A stretch of DNA of 64,000 nucleotides from Pestalotiopsis fici W106-1 (Eukaryota > Ascomycota > Sordariomycetes > Amphisphaeriales > Sporocadaceae). Below, in pieces: positions 1 to 10,986 of the stretch. Made by a program: the position numbers and the translations under genes. The notes beneath the pieces were generated by a model. That model was not told the DNA's origin. It saw only the letters and a list, made by a program, of their open reading frames with translations, and did no database searches. Where the stretch lies: the NCBI RefSeq assembly GCF_000516985.1, contig NW_006917093.1, positions 5,303,013 to 5,367,012 of the forward strand, given 5' to 3'. Each line of letters begins with the position of its first letter. The first letter of the stretch is position 1.

Positions 1-743
1 GCTTACCTTATGATTCATTTCCTTGGTCCAATTTTCTTCTTCTTTTTTTTTTCTTTCCCTTCTTCAACTAGTACACGACAGCAGAATTGGACGCCAGCAG
101 CATAGCACAGACACACGCTAGGTACTCCTTCCAACACACATACACCTCTGTAGAAGAGCCGGGTGGCTACTACACACAAGGCTTGCTTGCCTACTACCTA
201 CCTGGCCTACACAGTTATATTACTGTGGCACACTTTACTTCTCCCTTCTCTCTTCGGATTACCTACCTGCCGGCCTTTCTCTCTCTCTTTCTCTCTCCGG
301 AGTTAGGTAGCGCTAGTACTGTACGCACGCGCAGCAAGTTGCGGCTACAAAAACCCCACCATATCCGAGGCGGCCAAGTTTTTGCTAGGCCCACCTCCCC
401 TCCCCCTCCACTCCATGCTAAGGCCGTCTAATCCCCTGTTGTATATGTAATCAGCATCTCATACTGGCGCCAGAACGTAGCCGCAACTTTACATGTCCTT
501 TGGTCTCGCGCGTTACATACACGTCCCCCTCCTCTGAACACCCACTCACCGGCTACTCCATTACCAAATCCCGCTGCTAGGCCCTGGTCCGGAGAGTTTC
601 ATTATCCTACATATTCCCATTCTGGCCCACTTCCATGCTGCTGTTCCGGTTGTGACTGGCTCTTTATATCCTCTGGACTTCTCCCAACCCCCGGTACTCC
701 GAAGTAGTGTAATACTCGCTCTCAACACCGAGAAAACTGACTT
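1..743. promoter_or_regulatory. Upstream region of the kapC-like gene
   Basis: No supported gene. The first 65 bases are a pyrimidine-rich tract (runs of T and TTC), as is common in fungal promoters and 5' leaders. Several ATGs (for example at 415, 493 and 634) open only very short frames, so they could act as upstream ORFs if this stretch is transcribed. CT-rich stretches recur near 240-300. An upstream coding exon of the bZIP gene could lie here, but I could not find a convincing donor/acceptor pair. Confidence 0.4.
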
Positions 744-1937
744 TTGGACCAACGTCGTCCCAAAACCACAGACGAAGAGCTGGCACTGCGGTCAAGACTC
801 TCCCAGGCAACTGCTGCAACAACGACACCTTCAAACAACAACGCGGAGTCCACCGCAAAAGACGGCAGAATAGGTCCCTCACATTCGTCTGGTCTGCCGC
901 TGCCGCTTCCGCTCCCTGCTGCTACACAGCAATCGCATGGTTACAGCCAACACAGCCTGAACCACCAAGGCCATTCTCACCCACAACTGAGAGCAGACGC
1001 CAGCATTGCGCCTGCTCTCGAGACCATGCCGCCTGGACCGCCTGGGGTTGGCCCTTCAACCTCGGCTGCTTCTGCCATGGCTGTTCAGGACCTCATAGAT
1101 CATGATCCCGATAATTCCGGCCCCGACGGTCGCAAAGCGAAACGGGAACTTTCTCAATCAAAACGCGCCGCGCAGAACAGAGCCGCCCAAGTAAGTTTTC
1201 ACTTATCTATGCGAACCACGTTTCCCCTCCCGTTTGTGCGCTCTTGTGTGATTGTATGGGCCCCCCTCCGGTGCACATGGCGCGTGGGAAACGGCTCCAA
1301 CATTTTCTTTTATCAGAAGCGCGACCAGGTATCAATGACCATTGTTGGCGCAATGTTTCGTTGATATTGAATACATGTCAAAATTTACACTTCTCCGCGT
1401 ATACGTCATGCTGCCTGGTTAAGCTTCAATTGCTATTGCTTTTCAGTTCATGAATTAGGCCCGAATGACTAATCAACTTTATAGAGGGCTTTCCGGCAAA
1501 GAAAAGAACACTACATCAAGAAGTTAGAGCAGCAGGTCCGCGACTATGGCGACATGGAGCACAGCTTCAAAAGCATGCAGAATGACAACTATGCTCTCCG
1601 CGAATATGTGCTACAGTTGCAATCGCGCCTCATGGATGCGCAGGGTGAGGTTCCTCCGCCACCTGCGAACCTGCAACTACCACACCCGGCTCCTCGGCCA
1701 GCGTCTCATGTCACGAATACTGCCCCCGAGTCTGCGCCTGCTGCCCCTCCGACAGTTGGAGCGCCCTCTGCAGGCTCGCTTGCCGATGTAGCAGCCGCGG
1801 TAGCTGGTCTCAGAGCCCACGGAGCGGGCGTTGATTCGTATTCAAAGTTCAAAGCGGAGAACGAAAATCCTCGACGTGATGAAGATGCCCGGAGGCTACA
1901 CGAAACTTTACCGCCTTCTTCATCTTTGAGAGCCTAG
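744..1937 (+). CDS. kapC: bZIP transcription factor, kapC-like
   Basis: Nuclear sequence-specific transcription factor of the fungal Yap/Pap1-like bZIP class. Exons 744-1190 and 1485-1937; the 294-nt intron starts GTAAGT and ends ATAG after a GACTAATC branch site, and splits the basic region. After splicing the basic region reads KRAAQNRAAQ then RAFRQRKEHY, giving the NxxAQxxFR signature, followed by a leucine-zipper-like coiled coil (KKLEQQVRDY to LQSRLMDAQ). The N-terminal part is rich in P, S, Q, N and H, and the C-terminal tail is P/A-rich; both are probably disordered. Order and spacing match Aspergillus KapC, whose targets are poorly known. The start is unsettled: the open frame begins at 741 just after a TGA, has a TTG at 744, and its first in-frame ATG is at 1026. 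From 744 the product is 299 residues; from 1026 it is 205. Convergent with arp5. Confidence 0.8.
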
Positions 1938-2923
1938 CATAATTTCAGTATGCTGGTCAAGGGTGGTATTTTGACGCTGGAGGATGATTTTTCTGAGCGT
2001 TCGAGTACGTTTCAAGCAGCAGCCGGAGCTACTACGACGACCATGGCGCTGTGCACGCCGGGTTGAGAATCGCCTTCGTGTTCATAATGGTGTCGCTATT
2101 TGTGGATGACTTCCCATAGCGAGGGACGACAGACATCAATTGTCACCTTTCTTTGAATTGGCGTTGGGGAATCGAATAGGGATGGAAATGCTTTTCGCCT
2201 AACATCTGGCTGGGCGTAAATGGTTTTTTTCATTGAGCCAAGGGCTGGCTCAATAAGCTTCAATGTAGCTTTGCATTCTGTTTTAGGCTTACACGTGTAC
2301 CACGGCAAACGTATGGAAATGCAGAGGATTAGGTCGGAATGGCATTGTTCGAATCATGTGGGCATGTTCCTCCAGAGCGAACGAGAAAGAAAAATGTGTA
2401 TAGAGTATATAATGGTTACAAGGACGTCAGTCCTCGTCCTGGTCCTAGAAGCGGCGATGTCAGTACCTAGTCATTGCTAGCAGGGCGATGGAAATCCAGA
2501 TGCATTGTAGTAACCTGTCCATTCAATAAGCCATTAGCTAAATGGCTTCAAGCCCTAGACCAGTACGGAAATGTTGCGTGGTTTAGTAAGAGTGTCAGAC
2601 TTTGGATTTACAAAAATTGTGCAATGACCGTGCCAGAATAGAATCTCGGCATGTACACTTGATTCCCCTATCTGTTTTGATCGTACGGCTGTCTCATGCT
2701 TCTTTCTCACTTTAAGCTTACTTTTAGGGTGCTACCCACCTTTTCCCAGAATTGGCACACTCCGGCCTGTGCCAGAGGAGGAGAAAAAGAAAAGAAGGAA
2801 GGAAAAGGGGGTGGGAAATGCAAGCAATCCTCATTACACGTATAACGGCCTCTCTCTCTCTCCCTCTCTCTCATAACACCTCTTGGGCCCCATAATCGCC
2901 GCCGCCCCACTCCGACGCTGTCT
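1938..2923. other. Convergent 3' intergenic region, kapC/arp5
   Basis: Lies between the stop codons of two genes that face each other, so it should hold both 3' UTRs and terminators. It contains only short chance frames. A CT microsatellite sits at about 2850-2872, within the likely arp5 3' UTR. Confidence 0.5.
2850..2872. repeat. CT dinucleotide microsatellite
   Basis: A run of TC/CT dinucleotides with one interruption, downstream of the arp5 stop on the minus strand. On the arp5 mRNA it would read as a GA-rich tract in the 3' UTR. Confidence 0.8.
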
Positions 2924-5860
2924 CTAAGACCAACTATTGCCGAGGTCGTGCTCCTGTAGAGAAAATGTCAGTTCCTGCGAACTCGGTTCCAAGGGTTTAG
3001 TTTAGTGATCAAGTCTGTCGGTGAAGCAAAGTAAGTAGGAAAAAAGAAATAGAGAGGTCGAGGTTGATCAAGGGGCAAGTATCTCCGAACCGATGGGTAC
3101 ATTTGCCCCCCCGTAAAGAGCAGCACAAGCCCGTGTGCCAATTTAACCCAACAAGAGAATCGTAAAATAGAATACCAGTACAACAGGCCAGCCACGAGAT
3201 GACACGCCTGGAGATATCCTTGTCCCCTCGATCACGGGCGTCAAGCTTACGTCACACGACTGGTGATACGCTGGGCATCCTTGCGGCGTTCTACACCTCA
3301 GATTGTGTGATAGAGCGCATCCAAGCAAGCCCGAAGGTACATACGAGCAGCACTTGACAGGGCTGTATGATCAAGGACAAGAAAAGAGGAAAGTATGCTT
3401 GTTTTGTGACAAGGCTGGTGATTGGGGTGTAGAGCATGGGGGTTGAGAACGCGGCGCGTCCCATGTATGCAGTCAGACGGCACTTACCTTCAAGTAGTCT
3501 GCTCCCTTTTCTTGCCATTCAGCCTTTGTGACCACGGCTGACTTGTAACCGCTCGATCCCACCCATTCCGCAGCTCCCTTCCATGCGTCCAGTACAGGGT
3601 CCTTTGCTCGTCGGAGGGTGAGTGGGCTGTCTGCAGGAAGGAGCGCCGTTAGGCCTTGCTGCAATCTGTAGTCAAAGTTTTCGAATAGTGTGTTACCGCC
3701 AGTGAGGAATACATCACGTAAGAAATCGTCGCGGTTGATTGTTGGGATGTGGACGAGGCGCTGGTTTAGAATGTCGCCGGCAATCTCTATGAGGCCCGCC
3801 TGGTCTACGCCAGCGATTGAGGGCTGGAAAATGACTTCTGGTACCCTGATGCGTTCGACGTTTAGGTGAATCTGATTGATTTCGGCCTGAGAACCCATGA
3901 AAGGACGGGGCCCCCGTGTAAAGGCGTGCAGAAGCGATCTGCTCCAGTCATTTTGTGCCTCATACGTGTCGTCGTGCGAGAAGTTGACATCAAAGCGGAG
4001 CAGGTCATCTTCGAGAGATTTGAGGTTGCTCTCGAGATCTTCCTCGCCCTCCTCATCGTCGCTAGCATCTTGTCCAACCGCAATATCCCGATAGACACCC
4101 CAGTCATCGTCGTTGGCACCAAAGTTGTCATCATCGCCACCCCTACGCCGCTTAGCCCGAGGACCATCAGAGGCAAGATTTGCAATAGACTTCATCCGAA
4201 TCTGCGACGCGAGCGATTTTCGGTTGCCCAGGTCAGCCTTGAGGCGGTCGCGCTCCTTCATGCGCTGCAAGACATCGGCACGAGCCACCCGCCTCTCCTC
4301 TAGCCAACCTTCAAGATCGTTGTCGCGGCGGTCTTTATCGGCTTGTTCTACGGCGGCGATGCGAGCTTTTTCGGCTTCCTTCTCGGCCTTGGCACGAGCT
4401 CGGGCTTCGTGGTTGGACTTCATCAAGCGTTGCTGCTTTTTGGCTTTCAATCCAGCCTCGTCAAGCTCCTCGTCGGGAACCTCCAAGAGGCTGAAATCAG
4501 GAGCTTCCTGCTCCTCTTCTACATCGATACCCAGATCCTTGTTGCGTGCCTTTTTGACCGACTTTTCCAGTTCCTTTATCATGCGCTCAAGATGGGCCTC
4601 GTCTTTCAACTCGTCGCCGTCAAGGAGTCGCTTCGTATCTTTCTTATTGGCATTTGCAATCTTGTCCTGCAGCTGCTTGTAATACTCGAGTTCTTGCTCT
4701 TTCCGCATAAGGCGCTCGAGGCGCATTTTCTGTGCCTGTTCTTGAAGTCGTCGTCCGCTCTCCTTTTTGCGCTCTGCAATGCGTGCAAGCTCTTCCTCGC
4801 TCTTTTGTACAATAACTTCTTCGGTGAAAGGATATTGAATGACTGCATCTCTATCCTCGAGTCCGGTCCAGTCGAGATACGATCGTACTTCGTTGTCGTA
4901 GTCCTTGGAGACGTAGCAATGGTCGCGCAGCATGTTTTCAGCTTGTGAGGCATTGAGTTTCCCCGGAAAAGCAGGGTATTTTAGACGTATGAGTTTCAAG
5001 AGGTATTCCGCAGCGTGCCAGCCACCCCAATTCAACCTTATTGCTTGTGCTAGCATTGCTTTGGAGTTGTAGACGGGTATCACGTGTGTCGAGCTATAAG
5101 AAGAGGACACAACCAAGCCGGTCTGGCCCTTGTTATAGCGATAAGAGAAGAGAGAGTCGATTCCAGTGGCTAGAGAAGGCGCGCCATAGCATTCAAATAT
5201 GATCTCGTTCATGGCTGAGAGTATGTTGTTAGCAACTATGAATCTCCGAGACAAGCGAGAAGAGACCAACATTTCCTGGAATAGGGCAAGTTTGCCACTG
5301 CTTCAGTCATGACAATAGGCATGTCTATGGAGCCTTCATTGTCGTTCAGGCCCAGCTTCAGAAAGGTCCAGTCGAGCACATGTTCCATGACATCCCAGTT
5401 GCTGACGATGCCTGACCCGGCCTCGAATGCGTTTCTGATGTGTCCGCGTGCGGTCGTATCGGCGTAGCAGTCAGTACCGGCAAAGGAATATGTCTTGCCT
5501 AGTTTGCGGTCTCTGTACTTGGCCATGATGGGTGGTATGTTGAATCGAGGTTCTGATTCAAAGGACCAGCCTGCTCTGACGGCAGAAGAGCCTAGCAATC
5601 AGGTCTGGTTAGTGTTGTTGCGCTTTGGAAAGGCTTGAGAATAGCAAGCAAGAGAAGTCCATACCATTGTCGATGACTATGGCAGCGCTACCTTGTGGTT
5701 GCGCCAGCGCCTTCTCTCTGCCATCGGTTTGGGGAGAAATATGCTTCTCGAAGCGTAGCTCCTTGACTGGGAATATCCGCGCAGGAGGGTAGACCTTTTC
5801 CTGGCGTGTGGGGAGCTCGCCTAGCACTTGCGTAGGCGTGTCAATTGCAGAAGGGGCCAT
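2924..5860 (-). CDS. arp5: Actin-related protein 5, INO80 chromatin remodelling complex
   Basis: Arp5 is a nuclear subunit of INO80; with Ies6 it forms the module that contacts the nucleosome core and couples ATP hydrolysis to sliding. Exons in transcript order: 5860-5665, 5591-5271, 5214-3488 and 2953-2924, total 757 residues. The first two introns are 73 and 56 nt; the last is 534 nt with donor GTAAGT, branch CTGAC and acceptor CTACAG. The actin fold starts at the phosphate-loop motif VIDNGSSAVRAGW around residue 60 and resumes after a long charged coiled-coil insertion (about residues 300-560, rich in E, K and R, with acidic DDDNF and DDEEGEE patches), which is the family hallmark. The C-terminal part has FLTGGNTLFENFDYRL. 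The last exon adds EHDLGNSWS, restoring the KEH..LGN ending I recall from other Arp5 proteins. The ATG at 5860 is preferred over a GTG at 6007. If the last intron is kept, the protein ends KVSAV at 3473. Confidence 0.93.
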
Positions 5861-6635
5861 CGTCGGTTGTGTTGTCGGGTTCACAATGGTGTCGCGAGGC
5901 GTTGCATGATGCAGCTGCTGGATCCGACAAGGCGCAAGGTGGATTCCAGCTTCGACGGTTGGCGGATTAAAAGTAAAGACGCGGGTGGGATGGAGTTTGG
6001 GGTTCACTTTGTGATGAGAAAAATGTTGCAGAATGTAAAAGCGGCAAAAGGCTCGTGGAATTCTCGTCGGCTGTGCCTACATAGCACCCTGTAGTACGTA
6101 GCTACGATTAACAACATTATCTCACCCTGGGCGCATGCAAGGCTGACGCCGCGAATGCGATGCGCCGCTGCAGGGATCTTTTACTGCTGGAGCTATGGCC
6201 ATTGCCCTCTGTCTGTTGTTGCTCTTGCATGCACAGCAGTAATGGACTGATTTGTACCGCGTTGGACCTCTTATTGGGTGCAGTTGGCGTCGCGTCAGAC
6301 TAGAGGGGTCAAGTATCAATTACGGGTTTAGGGTGGGTTGAACGTAATGTACATGAATTACAACGGGGATTGCTCGAATATAGCGATTGATTCAATCGGA
6401 GGCGACTCGCACGTTGGCTCATCTTTCCGATGGTGTCTGGCCTATATATTGACTCTTTGTGCCTTTTGTTTTGTGTTGTTTTTAGAAATGTGTATATTAT
6501 TTTCATTGGAGCCTCTTCGCAGATGGTAAACGCTCTACGAACCGGTACACATGCGATCCACCATATTACCAGTCACCAAATGCATGTCGCAAAGCCCACT
6601 CATGATTCTCGCCTGGCAAGAAAACTACAACCTCT
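5861..6635. other. Intergenic region between arp5 and dad4
   Basis: Holds the arp5 promoter (minus strand) and the dad4 3' region. Only short chance frames are present on either strand, without recognisable domains. No tRNA-like A/B box pair was seen. Confidence 0.5.
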
Positions 6636-7108
6636 TCAGCTCGATGACGGCTCCTTAAGCCCACCCGTAGCTGGATGACAATCAGTCAGATATTAACTAT
6701 TACCTATTTATATTCCAGGACAAGACATACCTTCTAGGTGAAAGAGAACGTTAGACTGATAGTTCTTAAACATTTGAGCAACAAGCTCAATGTTCATGTT
6801 TTGAATGTTGATGTCCTGGGAATGACTGTTAATTGTACAAGCCGAGGGCCATATTACGTTCTTTGGATTTGAAGAACAAAAGAAAAACGCACCTGTAGTT
6901 GTTTGTTCATGACCATGACCGACTCATTCAACTTTTCCTGGGGAATTGATCAACCTCACGACCCATGGGGTTACTTCCTAGGGAGGCGGCCTTACAACAT
7001 TGGTGATGATTCGCGAGAGCAGAAGGTTCTGCTGATGTTCGTGCGGGCTCTCCTAAAGATACAATCAACAATCATGAACTCTCCATCTCGAAAAGTATTG
7101 TTTACCAT
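6636..7108 (-). CDS. dad4: DASH complex subunit Dad4
   Basis: Dad4 is a small subunit of the fungal DASH/Dam1 ring complex, which couples kinetochores to spindle microtubules. The product is only 74 residues and is spread over five exons: 7106-7108 (the ATG alone), 6996-7052, 6893-6937, 6731-6815 and 6636-6670. Lengths 3+57+45+85+35 give 225 nt with all frames kept. Introns are 53, 58, 77 and 60 nt, with donors GTAAAC, GTAAGG, GTGCGT and GTATGT. The protein begins [10 protein letters not shown], continues [15 protein letters not shown], then [20 protein letters not shown] and NVLFHLEA, which matches the Dad4 family along its whole length (usual length about 70-75). The tail KEPSSS ends at TGA. 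No exon exceeds 85 nt, so ordinary ORF scanning misses it. It is divergent from ies6 with 360 bp between the starts. Confidence 0.95.
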
Positions 7109-7468
7109 TCTGAAGTCTTTCCAACAGTTTATTCTGGGGTTGCGAGGTAAAGGTGTAGGTGGTTGTTGCTTAGTTCAAGCCCAAGCATGAATTGGCAGCT
7201 CGAGGTGCATATTGGTAGTGGTGGTGGTGGCACAAGCTTGTTTGTCGGAGCTTGAAAGCACCGATCATTTTATATCTTGTAGGTAGTCTGGAAGCTGTCC
7301 AGTGTCGACCAGCAGCCTCGCAACCAACATATTTCACACTGCCCGACAACCTACGTGGGAAATCCCCCCTTCGCAACCAAGGTCGCATTTCAGTCGCGAA
7401 GTCGTTTATCATCATCAGCAAACTCGTGGTTACAATTGCCGGCGCACAGCAGCAAGTATTCCATCACA
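7109..7468. promoter_or_regulatory. Shared divergent promoter dad4/ies6
   Basis: A 360-bp interval between two divergent start codons, so it must carry both promoters and 5' leaders. It contains a GGT/GGC repeat patch near 7211-7228 and a C-rich leader before ies6. No canonical TATA box was recognised. Confidence 0.5.
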
Positions 7469-8092
7469 ATGGCAGCAACACCAACAGAAGCCCAACTGGC
7501 CCATCAGGAGCTCATCGACAAGCTCGACATTCACTCGATCCCCAAGTCTTTCCGTAACACCAACTGGCGACCGAACCAGCGGCGCAACAAGAACATCAAG
7601 ACCATCCTAGGCGACGCCTCGCGCAAGGAAGCCTCCTCCATCGCGACGCCTCAGGACGGCGACAGCGGCGCCGCCACGCCTGCGCCCGCCGTCGACGAGA
7701 ACGGCCTCTCAACCTCGGGCACCTCGACGCCGGCCCTGTCCACGACCGGTGGCGGTTCTGGATCCAACTCGAGCAGCCTGCAACCGAACCTCGCCCAGGC
7801 CTCCCGCAGCCTGAGCAAGCTGGTGCTGGAAAAGAGCCTCAAGCCGGGCTCCGGGCTTGGGTTCGCGACAACCTCGGCGCCCAGTGCCACATACACCAAC
7901 ATTGAGAGCGCGCCCTCGCTGGCCCATACAAAACGCTACTGCGACGTCACGGGTCTGCCGGCACCGTATCTCGACCCCAAGAGCAGGCTGAGGTATCACA
8001 ATGGAGAAGTCTTTAGTTTCATCCGCAGTCTTCCCCAGGGCGTGACGGAGCAGTACCTGGAGGCGAGAGGAGCACACACGGTATTGAAGTGA
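7469..8092 (+). CDS. ies6: INO80 complex subunit Ies6 (YL1 C-terminal domain)
   Basis: Ies6 binds Arp5 in the INO80 nucleosome remodeller. The gene has no intron and encodes 207 residues. The ATG at 7469 (MAATPTEAQLAHQEL) is chosen; the frame is open upstream to about 7355 but without another ATG. An N-terminal helix carries IHSIPKSFRNTNWRPNQRRNK, the conserved Ies6 N-terminal motif. A low-complexity S/T/G/P-rich linker spans about residues 50-110. The C-terminal YL1_C domain (about residues 150-205) reads KRYCDVTGLPAPYLDPKSRL followed by RYHNGEVFSFIRSLP. The gene is divergent from dad4 and about 1.6 kb from arp5, its physical partner. Confidence 0.93.
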   Translation: MAATPTEAQLAHQELIDKLDIHSIPKSFRNTNWRPNQRRNKNIKTILGDASRKEASSIATPQDGDSGAATPAPAVDENGLSTSGTSTPALSTTGGGSGSNSSSLQPNLAQASRSLSKLVLEKSLKPGSGLGFATTSAPSATYTNIESAPSLAHTKRYCDVTGLPAPYLDPKSRLRYHNGEVFSFIRSLPQGVTEQYLEARGAHTVLK

Positions 8093-9539
8093 ACGAACAA
8101 ACAAGAAGGGGCCACATTGCAATCAAAAACTACAAGAGGGCTCGAGAGGTCGTGTCAAACCCCCGAGGATTATGTTTTTTCTTTCTTTCGGCAACAGCGT
8201 TGGGCGTTCAAGGTAATGCTATTTTATTAGGATTGAGTGCAATTCCTATCTGTTCAACTGGGTTCCATGAAGACAACTACTTCCTCTATAAAGGAGAAGA
8301 GCGCCGTGACCATCATGCATAAAAAGCGGCCTGGGCCTATTCCTGGATGGAAATCGAGAACGGCATCGAGGAGAGTAGCAGTCAAAGTGAAGGAAAGAAG
8401 TAGAGAATGTTCGACCAACAAAGTCAAGCTTATCCTACGCACCATTCGCCTTTCAGCGACTGGATGACAGGTATACGCTCCGGCTTAATCGTGATAGAGA
8501 AAATTTTGTTCTCTGCCTGTTACTGACGGGTACCGAGGACGAATGGAGAGATCAAACTCAGTTACCATAGCTATACAGCTATAGTCGCCGCGGCAGGAAT
8601 ATAGACAAATGTTCAGAAGTCACGATATCACAATATCAAGCGTCGACCTGGTTCTGGTCTTGCACTCCCTCCAGTGTTACAAACCTTGTTTTTGTTTTTC
8701 TTTCTTTCTCAGTCGACCATGCGCTTTGCTTTGAGGAATTACATGACCTTTAGAGAGTGATTGTCTTTTCGCGAAGCTGCAAAAACTTCGCGGAAGTACA
8801 CTGAAAGAGGCTGCTTTTATGGTGCCTTTGGTAGGTCTCCGAATATGGGCGTTCAGTGTTGAAGGAAAGAACTTGTCGACTCTTTTTCTTTAGCCGTACA
8901 GAAAATCCATGGCGTGTTTTGTTAGGCCTGTGGTGGAACCAGCTTTACGTAAGGTGGTTGGCTCATTTTTCAGCTCAGTGCTGTCGGACTGCTTCCAGCT
9001 GCGCATCCCACCTCAAGCGGCTGCAGCCAAGCTAGGTACCTGTATGGACGTAGCGCTCGAGGCGTTGAATCTGTTCCAGGTCGCCTCGTAGCGCATGTAG
9101 CTGGTATCTCAAGTACCTGTAATAGTGACTGAAACGTTTGTATGTGTATCTCGTGAATATGGAAGCCCATTTCCAGATTGACAAGCAGCGGTAAAGTTTC
9201 CAGATAAGTTTGAGGTGCAAATCTATGATATGGCATGAATAATACATTTGCTATCGAGCCGAACATGACTTGTCTTGTCGTCTATTGTCGAGGTTAGGAA
9301 ACAAGTCAAGTACGCGGTCGATAGCTCAATACAAAACTCCTGGCGTCTTCGAACACGTCCCCAACTTTTTTTCTGTCATCCCCTAGGAGGTTGGACGATC
9401 TAGCTTTGAACAACAGCTGTTTTATATATAATTACTCGCAGTTGCGCCGGCCACGTCCCTGCGGAAACCTGTACATTCTACCAATTGCCACTCTATTGTA
9501 CAGGTCAACTGGTTTCTCAGATCGCCCAAGATGCCTACA
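8093..9539. other. Intergenic region between ies6 and got1
   Basis: About 1.4 kb with only chance frames (for example a 98-codon minus-strand frame ending at 8970) that show no recognisable domain. The last 200 bases should hold the got1 promoter. I see no RNA gene or repeat. Confidence 0.45.
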
Positions 9540-10370
9540 ATGTGGTTGTCGGACACGCAGAGTAAGCTTCTCGAGTTTCCGCACAGAGGATCCTCAAATG
9601 TCATGGTATCCGGGTTTTGCGCCAGCTAACATACAATCGCAGAAATTGGAGTGGCCTTCTGCTCAGGTGGTACGTGATTATGCCAAGCTCTCACTTCACC
9701 AATCTTGCTGGAGGGTGATGAGCCTTTCGAGTATGGGGGCGCAAGTAATTGACGACAAATGTGCAGGAGGCTTCTTCCTCATTGGAGGCGTGATGCTGTT
9801 CTTCGATCGGGCCATGTGAGTAGTGCACCCAATTCTTCTTACACCTCTTGCCCGTCTTTCTCAGTAATCATATATCTGTATGCTCGTATACTGACGCCTT
9901 TGTTTGCAGGCTGGCCATGGGCAACGTGAGTCTGTTCCTGTATACCAGTGCTTGAAACACTTGGACACCTTTCTGCACTCCGAACCTCCCTCCCTAGACG
10001 ACCGAGCCACTTGCAAGCGCTCCGCGCAAGGAATAACAATTTGAAAGCTCTAACACTTCTGGACGACCTATAGATCCTCTTCCTCATTGGTCTCACGATT
10101 ATCATCGGCCCGCAAAAGACGCTCCTCTTCTTCGCCCGGAAACAAAAGGCAAAGGGCACGGCAGCCTTCTTTGGCGGCTTGTTACTCATCCTCATGCGCT
10201 GGCCGCTGATTGGGTTCTGCGTAGAACTCTACGGAATCATGGTATTATTCGGGGATTTCTTGGGCACCATAGCCGGATTCGCGCGGAACATACCCGTCGT
10301 CGGTCCCTACATTGGTGTTCTCGTGGATAGATCAGGTCTTGGAAGACGAAATGCCGAGCTGCCCGTGTAA
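9540..10370 (+). CDS. got1: Vesicle transport protein Got1
   Basis: Got1 is a small four-span membrane protein of ER-to-Golgi transport. Exons: 9540-9561, 9643-9669, 9767-9815, 9910-9925 and 10074-10370 (22, 27, 49, 16 and 297 nt; 411 nt in all), giving 136 residues. All four introns have GT-AG ends and the frame is kept at each. The protein starts MWLSDTQKIGVAFCSGGGFF, which is the Got1 N-terminus, then LIGGVMLFFDRAMLAMGN, LFLIGLTIIIGPQKTLLFF, AFFGGLLLILMRWPLIGFC and a last hydrophobic span ending in ARNIPVVGPYIG. Length equals the family norm (about 138). The first 114 nt of coding sequence are split over four small exons, one only 16 nt. Confidence 0.95.
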
Positions 10371-10986
10371 AATCCGGGATCACGAGGCTATATCGGTTTG
10401 GAATAAGTTGAAAGTTCAAGAACGGCATGCCGTCGGCAACGGTCGGGACGATAAGGTGTACGAATCACTGACTAGATGTGGGATGAACAATGGCGTTCAG
10501 GGTTGATTTTGTGGTATAGATCCGTGTGTACAAACTCCATTATCCACAGGCTTGAACTCGGCGCAGGGCGTCCATATAGAGCCTTGGCCTGAGAATATTC
10601 AAGCTACATAGCTGCAGCTAAAGCTCTCTGCATAAAGGGATAAACAAAAATTATACTTAATAGAACCGACATATTCGGTAACAGATTGCAAGTTGTAGCT
10701 CTCGTGCTCAGTGAAAAGGGGGATTTCCTCATTTGCTTATGCTGAAATTCAAGGGGCTAGATGATAGACTGGCTAAGCAGCCCAACTATTGTGACCACCT
10801 CGTGATATGTGCCATGTGTCTCAAAACCAGACTCTAATTGCATCTTTCCTATCTTTGCGGTCCTCGGAATCAAATCACAACGGCTTTGGTATGGATCCTG
10901 GCAAGCTGGTATCCCCAGCGAGACCGTGCCCTGTTGCCGCGTTCGTACATCTGTAGACGCCCGATTTCCTCCCTTTCCTCCTACAC
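10371..10986. other. Convergent 3' region got1/profilin
   Basis: Lies between two stop codons facing each other and should contain both 3' UTRs. Only short chance frames are present; no repeat or RNA gene is seen. Confidence 0.45.

Noticed and set aside
4113..4948. Plus-strand frames within arp5
   Set aside because: Antisense shadows of the charged coiled-coil region of arp5.
9391..9819. 142-codon plus frame over the got1 5' exons
   Set aside because: It runs through got1 introns in mixed phases; the spliced got1 model explains the region better.
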